DNA from: Thiosocius teredinicola
GTDB taxonomy: Bacteria > Pseudomonadota > Gammaproteobacteria > Chromatiales > Chromatiaceae
Assembly (NCBI RefSeq): GCF_002009425.1
Contig: NZ_CP019936.1
Coordinates: forward strand, 3,149,297 to 3,213,296
Length of the DNA stretch: 64,000 bases
Direction: 5' to 3'
Part shown: piece after piece, positions 34,396-42,900 of the stretch
Numbering within the stretch: position 1 is the stretch's first letter
How the letters are laid out: the number at the start of each line of letters is the position of its first letter
Notes under the pieces: model-generated
Databases searched by the model: none
The model's input: only the letters and a program-made list of their open reading frames with translations
What the model was told of the DNA's origin: nothing
Program-made: the position numbers and the translations under genes

Positions 34396-35097
34396 CTACG
34401 CCGACTTCGATTTCTTCAGTCGAGCCAGTACATCTTCCGCGCTATGGCCACGCGGTGAAATGCCGGCTTCTTCAAGCTTTGCCTGCAAGCTGCCATCTGC
34501 GCTCGACTCCGCCATTTCGGCGGCGGCGCTGATCTGCGCACCGGTCAACGCCTGTTTTTCCTTGATGCGTTCAAGCGACTCCATCGCCGTGCGCAGCTTC
34601 GAGTTCGAGCCACTGTGGCGCTCAGCAACCGCCTTTTGAGCCCGCTGAACATTTTCCGTGGCTTTGACGGTATCAACCTGCTGTTTCAGGCGCTTGATGT
34701 TCTGCTCTGCCTGTTTTAACGCAGCTTGCAGTTTTTCAGCACTCGCGGCATACCCGTCGCCCGCTTCTTTCTCCAAACGCAGCTGATTTTCGAGATCTGC
34801 AATCTTTGCAGCAACCTCTAGGGCAAGCGCCTCGTCGCCTTTGTCGAGAGCCTTTACCGCATAGCCCTCATACTCGTCGATCTGCGTTCGCAACGCGCTG
34901 CACTTTTCCTCGCTGACCTTCTTGCGGGCAAGGATGGAAGCGAGACTGTCTTTCGATTGACGGATCTCTTCGGCCGCATCACGCACCTCTTGGTCGAGGA
35001 TACGCAGCGCCTGGCTATCCACGATCGCCTCACCTGCTTCATTAACGCCACCGCGCAAAGCGGTCAGCATTTTGGCCCAAACGTTCATTTGCTCCAC
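34396..35097 (-). CDS. PspA/IM30-family membrane-stress protein (YjfJ-like)
   Basis: 233 residues of almost pure alpha helix. It begins MNVWAKMLTALRGGVNEAGE after a short extension and continues in long charged coiled-coil stretches (for example RIKEKQALTGAQISAAAEMA), as in the PspA/Vipp1/IM30 family of ESCRT-III-like membrane-remodelling proteins. The C-terminal SPRGHSAEDVLARLKK-type motif is typical of the YjfJ branch. It follows DUF2170 by a few bases, an arrangement also seen in the E. coli yjfI-yjfJ pair. Its likely job is binding damaged inner membrane, together with the flotillin/YqiJ pair downstream. No pspF or sigma-54 signal was seen nearby. Confidence 0.9.
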   Translation of the reverse strand: MEQMNVWAKMLTALRGGVNEAGEAIVDSQALRILDQEVRDAAEEIRQSKDSLASILARKKVSEEKCSALRTQIDEYEGYAVKALDKGDEALALEVAAKIADLENQLRLEKEAGDGYAASAEKLQAALKQAEQNIKRLKQQVDTVKATENVQRAQKAVAERHSGSNSKLRTAMESLERIKEKQALTGAQISAAAEMAESSADGSLQAKLEEAGISPRGHSAEDVLARLKKSKSA

Positions 35098-35100
35098 TCC

Positions 35101-35724
35101 TTACCCAGCCATCGGATATTTGAGAAACTCGCCGTAGGCCTCCGTGGCCTGAATGACATTGCTGGCGAGCGTCTCGATTTCCAAAACGATTTCTGACAAT
35201 CCCGATTCGGCGCTCAAGGCACCGAACATCTGGTAGTAGTCTTTGCCGTCTTCCAGACGGTCGAGACTGATCGTCGACAACGGAAAGTACTTGTGCGTGC
35301 GTAGAACTGCGTCGTTGAAAGCGTCGAAATCTACGACGTCATCTTTGTCCCACAGCACCGATTCCACGATGATCTGGTCACCGGACACCGTAAGAAACAA
35401 CGGCAGATCACCGAATTCACGCATTTCCAGGTAGATCGAAGGCCCCACGCCGTCAATCAGTTCCGCTGATGCGCGGCCTTCCTTCACAAGAGACTCTTTC
35501 GACAGGGCCTCGTGCAACACGTCAATCTTCCAACCTGGCGTGTGACCTTTCATAGCGAGCTCTCCCATATCATTGTTCGCGTCCGCCGAACGCAACTTTT
35601 TCTCTAGGATTCCCAATAACTTAGCGTTACTCGGGTAGATCCACACCTCTTTCTTGACCAATCCCTTATCGCGCATACGACGACGGAATTCGCGCTGGTA
35701 GTGGGCTGAGGTTTTTCTGTTCAC
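35101..35724 (-). CDS. DUF2170 (YjfI-like) protein with an RHH-like N-terminus, possible autoregulator
   Basis: 207 residues from GTG 35724. The C-terminal ~130 residues match DUF2170 (YjfI), with EMREFGDLPLFLTVSGDQI and DAVLRTHKYFPLSTISL. The N-terminal ~45 residues (YQREFRRRMRDKGLVKKEVW) resemble the ribbon-helix-helix start of MazE-like DUF3018 proteins, a DNA-binding fold. The frame is open 23 codons further up, but that stretch is translated promoter and operator sequence and looks non-natural (CNMHIDGITCNYYSGC). The predicted transcription start falls on or next to the GTG, so the mRNA may be leaderless. It heads the PspA-YqiJ-YqiK-AAA+ operon. Regulation by binding the palindromes upstream is an inference. 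Confidence 0.8.
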   Translation of the reverse strand: MNRKTSAHYQREFRRRMRDKGLVKKEVWIYPSNAKLLGILEKKLRSADANNDMGELAMKGHTPGWKIDVLHEALSKESLVKEGRASAELIDGVGPSIYLEMREFGDLPLFLTVSGDQIIVESVLWDKDDVVDFDAFNDAVLRTHKYFPLSTISLDRLEDGKDYYQMFGALSAESGLSEIVLEIETLASNVIQATEAYGEFLKYPMAG

Positions 35725-35730
35725 GCAGCC

Positions 35731-35759
35731 ACTATAGTAATTACATGTAATACCGTCAA
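35731..35759 (-). promoter_or_regulatory. Sigma-70-type promoter of the DUF2170-PspA-flotillin operon
   Basis: Read on the minus strand: TTGACG (complement of 35754-35759), exactly 17 bp of spacer, then TATAGT (complement of 35731-35736). This is close to consensus at both hexamers with optimal spacing. The expected start point, six to seven bases on, is at 35724-35725, the first base of the GTG codon or its neighbour. Confidence 0.8.
35740..35751. promoter_or_regulatory. Operator-like palindrome in the promoter spacer
   Basis: ATTACATGTAAT, a perfect 12-bp palindrome entirely inside the -10/-35 spacer. A protein bound here would block RNA polymerase. Its twin lies 27 bp upstream, centre to centre. 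Confidence 0.7.
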
Positions 35760-35765
35760 TGTGCA

Positions 35766-35779
35766 TATTACATGTAATA
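35766..35779. promoter_or_regulatory. Second operator-like palindrome upstream of the -35 box
   Basis: TATTACATGTAATA, a perfect 14-bp palindrome with the same ATTACATGTAAT core as the spacer site. Two identical sites so close together suggest cooperative binding by a dimeric regulator. Confidence 0.7.
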
Positions 35780-36412
35780 CTTTTTATTCCCATGCCCCTG
35801 GTGGCGCATCAATAACGGCAGGCGGCTTTTCGGGTATCGACGGACGAAACAGATGCATGAGAGAAAAAAGCATGGTTCACGAGAGCGGCTTGGCAAAACC
35901 CGGGGTGGCATGCATGCACTGCCGCCGGCATCAACGGTCGATTGCCGCAGCCCTTGGGAGTCACTGCTTTTGCAGTTTCGCGTAGCGTCAGCATCGTTGT
36001 CCGCTGGGTCGCCGGCGCGCGCGGTAGAAACGACCGATACCTAAGCACACAACCCGCTACCCACAATCCGGCATTACGGCAATCAACAACGACGATTTCG
36101 TATTGGACCGAAGCGACCGCGGCCGTAAGCGGGTATCTCGCAGTCTCGGTCACAAGCAGAATCGCTGAACGAATGGAAGAACTCAGACCCCTCGCACGCA
36201 ACGCTGCGCCACGGGCTTATGCCTAATTGTCGGCGACTAATGAATGACTAGTGGGAAGCGCCACGTTGAAGCTGGTTGAAGCGCGGAATACTGCTGCTCT
36301 CAAATCACACCAGCCGTCCGGCATGGAGCCCACGCGAGCATCAATCAAAGGGCAGTGCCACGCGATCTTGGCTTCGGCGATGCACGAGCGATCTCGGGCG
36401 CGCAGTCTCTGA
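35780..36412. other. Intergenic stretch without a supported gene
   Basis: About 630 bp between the stress-operon promoter and the end of the next minus-strand gene. Short open frames exist on both strands, but none has a credible RBS, domain or protein-like composition. It may hold decayed sequence. No hairpin terminator or repeat of note was seen. Confidence 0.5.
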
Positions 36413-37147
36413 CTATTTCAGCACTCGCCCTTCAATTATGGCTGCGATGATATCCACATCGGAATCACTCTTCGCAGGGCTTCGCTTTTTCTTTGCAGGT
36501 GGTGCCACTGCTTTCTTGGCCGGCACGACTAACGGCAACTCGGAGTTCAACGCCGCGGCAATTGCGTCGACCGACGCGCTATCACCCGCAACTGAACCAG
36601 ATGAAACACGGAATGGTTCAGCCGGCGGCACGACAACAGGCTGGACCTGGGGGCGAAGCCGGGGTTGCGATTCTGCGAGCGAGATCTCGCTTTCGTAGCG
36701 CTTACTCTGATCGACCCCACCTGCTTCAGCACTGTTTGACGAAGCCGTTTCCGGTCGACGCTCGAGAATGGTGGCGAACACCGGTGCCGGAGATGAATCC
36801 GATTCGCGAATTTCCACGCTGTTCGACGGCGTGTCCATCGCGTCAACACCCGTGTTAACCGATGTAAGTTCTGCTGCAGTTGGCGTAAATGACGTGTCGG
36901 AGCGACCGTCACCGCTCATCCACCAGTTCCCAAAACTGTAGGCAACAAAAAAGATCAGCAATATCACGGCGATACCAACAAGAATCGCACGCTGCCCGGG
37001 GGCACCGATGGGCTTGTTTACCGCCTTTTTAGGCGCGGTATCATTGAGATCGTCGAGAATACTGAATCCGTGCTCTTTCGACGCGATGTTTGCTTCTGAG
37101 AACAAACTTGGAAGGTCCCTGGCGGGAAATGCCGCACTGTTTTTCAT
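36413..37147 (-). CDS. Single-pass membrane protein with proline-rich periplasmic region, T6SS-adjacent
   Basis: 244 residues from the ATG at 37147 (GGG four bases upstream). The frame is open 66 codons further, but that part has no RBS and reads into the divergent promoter region. A cytoplasmic N-terminus of about 50 residues (LPSLFSEANIASKEHGFSIL) is followed by one transmembrane helix at about 53-73 and a long low-complexity Pro/Ser/Ala region. A basic stretch and an acidic end (SDVDIIAAIIEGRVLK) close it. I do not recognise a family. It is divergent from the TagX-like peptidase, with which it probably shares control. A bitopic linker protein of the T6SS envelope complex is conceivable. 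Confidence 0.65.
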   Translation of the reverse strand: MKNSAAFPARDLPSLFSEANIASKEHGFSILDDLNDTAPKKAVNKPIGAPGQRAILVGIAVILLIFFVAYSFGNWWMSGDGRSDTSFTPTAAELTSVNTGVDAMDTPSNSVEIRESDSSPAPVFATILERRPETASSNSAEAGGVDQSKRYESEISLAESQPRLRPQVQPVVVPPAEPFRVSSGSVAGDSASVDAIAAALNSELPLVVPAKKAVAPPAKKKRSPAKSDSDVDIIAAIIEGRVLK

Positions 37148-37286
37148 AATCCCTTGCGCAAAAACATATGCCAATGGCCGGTAGTCTGTCATAAAATACC
37201 GCACGGTAGTAGATGGCAGTTGATCTCCTCGAATCAAGCGACTGATCAGGCGCTGCCTACCCCACCCGAGCAAAAGGAAAGGCGAG

Positions 37287-38141
37287 ATGTATTTGGTGGT
37301 CGTTGGATATTTCGTGCTGGTTGCGATCGCGCTGGCACTGGTCATATTCCCTCAGTTTCGAATATCGGTGGTTTCGGCTTTGATCGCCGGCCTTGCTGCG
37401 ATCACGCAGCGAGTCGGCCAGCTGGGCCAATCGAGCAGCACGTTCGTTTCAACTATCGGCAGATCGATCTCAAGGTCCGCGATTGGGATCTTTCGATTCA
37501 TTCAACACAACCGATTGCTGGCGACAGCGACCGTGAGCGTGCTCATCGCGCCACCGCTACTTGCTCTTTCGCTGAACAAAGGTGCGATGTTCGAATACAG
37601 CGAACTGACCAACGCGCCGGATGAGCGCATCGCGATGCTGCTGAGAGGCGAACGACTGGTGCCGCCGCCCGGCCTTGCCCCCGAGGTGTTCACCACGCGC
37701 GAGGTTCACCTGATCCGTCCGGAAACAGTCTGGGCTAGCCGTAACTGGGAACTGCTGGATCCCGAATTCAGGCAGCGACTCCTCCTCGTGTTCAAGTTGA
37801 TGCGCGAACGGCACGGCTACGAAGTTGTATTGCTCGAAGGTTATCGCAGCCCGGAACGTCAGACCATGCTCGCCGCGCGCGGCTCGCATGTGACGCAGGC
37901 CGCAGCGTATCGCAGTTACCACCAGTACGGCTTGGCCGCCGATTGCGCCTTCCTGCGTAACGGCAAGCTTGTGATCTCAGAAAAAGATCCCTGGGCGATG
38001 CGCGGCTACCAGCTCTATGGTGAGCTTGCAGAAGCGGCAGGCCTTACCTGGGGCGGCGAGTGGCGTATGCAGGACTTCGGTCACGTGGAACTGCGTCGCA
38101 GCGGTGTACTCGGCAAGCCGACGACCATCGCATCGCGCTGA
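37287..38141 (+). CDS. tagX: M15-family peptidoglycan endopeptidase, TagX-like
   Basis: 284 residues. Hydrophobic helices lie at about 3-22 (VVVGYFVLVAIALALVIF) and 78-96. The C-terminal periplasmic domain is a zinc peptidase of the M15 type: SYHQYGLAADCAF supplies His212 and Asp219, and DFGHVEL supplies His266. VVLLEGYRSPERQ near 180 is also typical. In Acinetobacter the M15_4 protein TagX is an L,D-endopeptidase needed to open the peptidoglycan for T6SS assembly. The location, just ahead of PAAR and tssM, supports the same job here. The symbol is given by analogy; cleavage specificity is not shown by the sequence. Confidence 0.85.
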   Translation: MYLVVVGYFVLVAIALALVIFPQFRISVVSALIAGLAAITQRVGQLGQSSSTFVSTIGRSISRSAIGIFRFIQHNRLLATATVSVLIAPPLLALSLNKGAMFEYSELTNAPDERIAMLLRGERLVPPPGLAPEVFTTREVHLIRPETVWASRNWELLDPEFRQRLLLVFKLMRERHGYEVVLLEGYRSPERQTMLAARGSHVTQAAAYRSYHQYGLAADCAFLRNGKLVISEKDPWAMRGYQLYGELAEAAGLTWGGEWRMQDFGHVELRRSGVLGKPTTIASR

Positions 38142-38205
38142 AGCCATTCATCAGCATCAACAGTCAACACCGCACACCCGCGGGCCGGTTTAAGGAGAAA
38201 TCGAC

Positions 38206-38472
38206 ATGACGCGCCCTTTCATTCTACTGGGAGACAAAACGGACCACGGAGGTACCGTGATCACTGCGTCGGAATCGAGCGACTGCAACGGTCGGGGCAT
38301 CGCACGGGTCGGCGACAAAGTGACCTGCCCGAAAAAAGGCCACGGGCGCGTGGTCGTGATCGCCACAGGCGATCCAACCGCCATCATCGACGGTCAACCG
38401 GCTGCCCGTCATGGTGACAAGACGTCGTGTGGGGCGACCCTGATCGCCAGCCAGACACTGACGACCGACTGA
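38206..38472 (+). CDS. PAAR-domain spike-tip protein
   Basis: 88 residues, a stand-alone PAAR protein that sharpens the VgrG trimer. It starts MTRPFILLGDKTDHGGTV and has the repeated glycine-rich beta pattern (GRGIARVGDKVTCPKKGHG, then PAARHGDKTSCGATL), with the His and Cys residues that hold the zinc in this fold. The motif PAAR itself is visible. No toxin extension. AAGGAGAA precedes the ATG. It is the only PAAR gene in the window, so it is the likely tip for the intact VgrG. Confidence 0.95.
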   Translation: MTRPFILLGDKTDHGGTVITASESSDCNGRGIARVGDKVTCPKKGHGRVVVIATGDPTAIIDGQPAARHGDKTSCGATLIASQTLTTD

Positions 38473-38509
38473 TCAGCAGACGTCGCCCCGACTACCCTAT
38501 CGTACCGCC

Positions 38510-39889
38510 ATGTTGATGCGCCTCCCCAAGATCCTTCTGGTGCTGCTCATAACGGGCATCGTCTGGATGCTCGTGCTCGGGTGGTGGCGCGCGAACGACC
38601 ACCAACCCGCGACCGGCGAGACCCTGTTCTACCTGATCGGCATACCCGTCGCACTGTTTGGCGGCTATTGGTTGTTGAGCCGCTTCTTCGATTATCTGCG
38701 GACGCCGACGTCGCCGACCTCTGCCGCAGCCACTCAACGTGCTACCGATGTTGCATCGTCCGAGGAGTCCGGCCCAGTCCCGAACGAATTCTTCCACCTA
38801 CTCGCCGGCGCTGTGGCAGGTAATAACGGACAGACGCCTGACAGCCTGCTCGCTGCGGCAAAAGCAGGCCAACGCGCGTCTATCGATCGTTCGTTGATCG
38901 ACGATGACGGCTTTCCCGTATTCAGTTGCCGAAGCGAGCAAGCAGACAGCCTGGCGAGCGAGATGGCTGAAGATGCGGTCGGTCCTCTCGCACACTCGCG
39001 GTTCAGTGAAGAGACCTGGCGTGCGCTTTCACTGATTAGTCTCGCGCTGGAAGAACTGGCGCCTCAGCTGAGTTCTTTGATGAACCAAGAGAATAGCGCC
39101 GTCAAATTCCAGCTACTGTGGCTGCAGCCCGAAGACTGGCCTGCCGTTCAAGACTCGGCCTGGAAGGACTGGATTCTCACACTGCTACCCGCAGACCTGC
39201 AGGCATCCGATGTCACGTTTGCCTGGCAACGCGTCGCGACCGATACCGATGCGCTTGCGGCCGTCGACAAAGCGATGAATGCAGCGGCGATGGATCAACT
39301 CACCATCGTCGTTGCCGGGATATCACACATTGGCGAGGCGACCGTTCGCCGATGGCAGGCAGGCGGACGTTTGTTCACAGCCAACCGCCAGTCTGGGCAA
39401 GTACCGGGAGAGACCGCTGTTGCAATGCTGCTGGCAACGCAAGACTCCGAGTTGGCGAACGCGACCGACTCATTGATCTCCGTTTACAAAACCGTGGCGG
39501 ATAGCAAAAGCCCACAGAACAAGAAGAAAGAACAGACGCTGAACGCCCTGATTACGCAGGCGACCCAGGCCGCGATGATCGACACGCCAGACATTGCCGC
39601 AATCGTCGCCGACACGGACCATCGCGCCGACCCGTTGCAAGAACTCCTTGCAGCTACAAACGAATCGTTCGAAGAACTCGACCCCGTCGAAGACTGCGCG
39701 ACGATCGGCTCGGCTTGCGGCACCACGGAACCTTTCGGCAGCCTGCTGGCGCTGCTGTGCGCCGCCAACAGCGCGGAAAACCTTCAACAACCAGTGCTGG
39801 GCATCAGTACCCAGCATCACACATCGCGGGCAGTCACGTTGGTGAAACCCGTCAATTGGAGCAACCAATCGCCGCAAGGCGACTCCTGA
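38510..39889 (+). CDS. T6SS-cluster membrane protein with a thiolase-like periplasmic or soluble part
   Basis: 459 residues. Two transmembrane helices lie at about 6-25 and 38-58. The remaining ~390 residues resemble a degenerate thiolase/beta-ketoacyl-synthase fold. The C-terminal TIGSACGTTEPFGSLLALLC looks like the glycine-rich loop and helix that follow the active site in that superfamily, but no catalytic Cys-His-His set is evident. That suggests a structural role. It is placed directly before tssM, which it probably accompanies in the envelope complex. An M15 peptidase, PAAR and such a protein beside tssM recall Acinetobacter-like T6SS clusters. I cannot name it. Confidence 0.7.
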   Translation: MLMRLPKILLVLLITGIVWMLVLGWWRANDHQPATGETLFYLIGIPVALFGGYWLLSRFFDYLRTPTSPTSAAATQRATDVASSEESGPVPNEFFHLLAGAVAGNNGQTPDSLLAAAKAGQRASIDRSLIDDDGFPVFSCRSEQADSLASEMAEDAVGPLAHSRFSEETWRALSLISLALEELAPQLSSLMNQENSAVKFQLLWLQPEDWPAVQDSAWKDWILTLLPADLQASDVTFAWQRVATDTDALAAVDKAMNAAAMDQLTIVVAGISHIGEATVRRWQAGGRLFTANRQSGQVPGETAVAMLLATQDSELANATDSLISVYKTVADSKSPQNKKKEQTLNALITQATQAAMIDTPDIAAIVADTDHRADPLQELLAATNESFEELDPVEDCATIGSACGTTEPFGSLLALLCAANSAENLQQPVLGISTQHHTSRAVTLVKPVNWSNQSPQGDS

Positions 39890-39912
39890 ACTATAACGAC
39901 CACGCCCGAATC

Positions 39913-42900
39913 ATGTATCGACTACGCTCTTTCTTAACCGACTCACGCACGCTGTCTGCTATAGGCCTCATTGCGCTGATCGCTTTCCTATTCCTTGGCG
40001 CCAGCACGTTGCAGGTAGCACTCAAATGGATTGCCATTGTAGGCGCCGTATTGCTGTTCATCTGGCTGGTCGTCTGGTTTGTACGCCGCCGCAAGGCCCG
40101 CGCCGCCAGCGAAGATCTCGGCACGATGCTCGAGCAACAGGCAGAAAGCGGCAAACGCGGAAACAACAGCAAAACCAACCAGGAAATCGCCGCCCTGCGC
40201 GCACGCATGCAGGATGCAGTGCGCACGATCAAGACGTCGAAACTCGGCCAGACATCCGGTCGCGCCGCGCTGTACGAACTACCCTGGTACATCACAATCG
40301 GTAACCCGGCGGCGGGCAAGAGCACTGCTCTGGTGAACTCCGGGCTGACATTTCCGTTTCAGGACGATACAGGACAGGTCATCAAGGGTATCGGCGGCAC
40401 ACGGAACTGCGACTGGTTCTTCACCACCGAAGGCATTCTTCTCGATACCGCCGGTCGCTATTCGGTACACGAAGAAGATCGCGACGAATGGCTGGGCTTC
40501 CTCGACCAGTTGAAGAAACACCGTTCGCGGGCGCCGATCAACGGCATCGTCGTGACGGTCAGCATTCCCGAACTGATCGACAACCCGCCGGCATTCTCGA
40601 TCAAACTCGCAAAGAATCTTCGCCAACGCGTACAGGAACTCACCGAACGCCTTGCCGTGTTCGCGCCGGTCTATGTGATGTTCAGCAAGGCCGACCTGAT
40701 TGCTGGATTCGGCGAGTTCTTCAACGACCTCGATTGGAACGAGCGAGACCGCGTTTGGGGCGCCACCCTGCCCTACCAGCGTGAGACGCGCAACGACGCC
40801 ATCGCCCTGTTCGACAAACATTTTGATGAGCTGTACCAGGGCCTGCGCGAGATGAGCATCGCGCAGCTCGCCGCTGCGCGTACCCGTGAGGTGCAGCCGG
40901 GCGTGTTGAGCTTCCCGCTCGAGTTCGCCGCGATCAAGCCCGCGCTGCGGAGCTTCATCGCAACCTTCTTTGAAGACAATCCGTACCAGTTCGAGCCGGT
41001 GTTCCGCGGCTTCTATATAACGTCGGCGGTACAGACCGGCGAACCGCACACCGCGTCGAGCCGACAGATCGCCGACCGGTTCGAGTTGCAAGGCGACCAC
41101 CTGCCGCCCGAGCGGCCTGCCTCCGAGCATGGGTTCTTTTTGAAGGACCTGTTCTCGAAAGTGATCTTTGCCGACCGCGATCTCGTGCAGCAATACACGA
41201 GCCGCAGCAAACAACGACTGCGTTACGCCGGATTCTTTGCCGCGATTGCCGCTCTAGGCATTGCGCTGGGCGGCTGGAGCTGGTCGTATGTCAATAACCG
41301 TACGCTGGTGGAAAACGTTCAGGCCGACCTCGATCAGGTAGTGCGCATCCAGCAAGACACCTTCGACCTCCAATCGCGGATGCAGGCCCTGCAGATCCTT
41401 CAGGACCGCATCGATCAACTCGAACGGTTGTCCGAAGATCGGCCACTGAGTGTCACCCTGGGGTTGTTCCAGGGAGAAGAGCTGGCGGACAAATTGCGAC
41501 GCGAGTTCTACGCCGGCATGAGCAACATCATGCTCGAGCCCGTCGCCGGTCGTATCGAAACCTTCCTCACCAAGGTCAACAACAACGCCGATGCACTGCA
41601 GGCGCAGGAAGGCAACAAGGTTGCCGTCAGCAAGGTGCGGTCATCCACCTACAAAGACATGGATCCCACCAATGTCGAGGATGCCTACAACGCTCTCAAG
41701 ACCTACATCATGCTCGCCAATCGTGAGCACATCGAGGTTGGACATCTATCCGATCAGCTGACGCGCTTCTGGCGGGGCTGGCTGGAGGACAATCGCGGTG
41801 ACATGTCGCGCGACCAATTGGTTCGCAGTGCAGAACGCCTGTTGTCTTTCCACCTGGAACACGCCAACGACCAGCACTGGCCGCTGATTCAAAACAACCT
41901 GTCCATCGTCGACAACTCGCGCGACAACCTGCGCAAAGTGGTTCGCGGCATGGCGGCTACGGAGCGCGTATACGCAGTTATCCGAGCACGTGCGTCGACG
42001 CGTTTCCCGGCGATCACCGTCGACAACGTAATCGGCCCCGAGAATGCCGGGCTGGTCACCGGCGGCCACGTGATCTCCGGCGCGTTCACCAAGCAAGCCT
42101 GGCAGGCATACGTCAAAGACGCGCTCAAAGATGCCGCGCTCAACGAACTGGCCAGTGCCGATTGGGTACTGAAGACATCGACGCGCGACGATCTCTCGCT
42201 CGAAGGCAGCCCGGAGCAGATCCAGAAGTCTCTGGTTGCCATGTACAAGAAAGAGTACGCCGGAGAATGGTCGCAGTTCCTCAAGAACATCTCCGTCGCC
42301 GGTTTCGACGACTTCGGCGCTGCGGTCAAGGCGATGAACCGCATCGGTGACAAAACCACCTCGCCCATCTCAAAGCTGTTGCAGACGGCGTTTGAAGAAA
42401 CCTCGTGGGACAACCCGGCGATGGCAAACGTCGGTGCCGAGCGTGCCCAGAAAGGCTTCGTCGAGTGGTTCAAACGTTCCGTGCTGCGCATGTCGCCGGG
42501 ACGCGTGGCGGTCGATGTCAATGTCACCGCCGACAAGCTCAAGGTGCAAAAAGGTCCGGTCGGTCAACGTTTCAGCGGCCTCGACCGCATCATGGCCGTA
42601 CGCGAGAACAATGAATCGATGGGCGGTCTCTACCTCAAGCAACTGGCGAAGATCCGTTCGCGCATGAACGAGCTGACCAACCAGGGTGACCCAGGCCCTG
42701 GAGCCATCAAACTGATGAGAGAGACCGTCGAAGGCGGCAACTCGGAACTCGCCGAAACCCTGCACTTCATCGACGAACAGATGCTGGCCGGCATCCCGAA
42801 AGAACAGCGCGCTGACCTGCGCAGCCTGCTCGTCGCGCCGCTGCTGAACACCTACGAAGCAGTTATAGAGCCGAGCGAGCGGGAGCTGAACAAGACCTGG

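Noticed and set aside
35809-36201. 130-codon minus-strand frame in the gap upstream of the stress operon
   Set aside because: No RBS, no domain and skewed composition. The gap is annotated as without a supported gene.
39715-39912. N-terminal extension of tssM
   Set aside because: It overlaps the upstream gene in another frame. TssM's first membrane helix starts after the ATG at 39913, and the extension has no family similarity.
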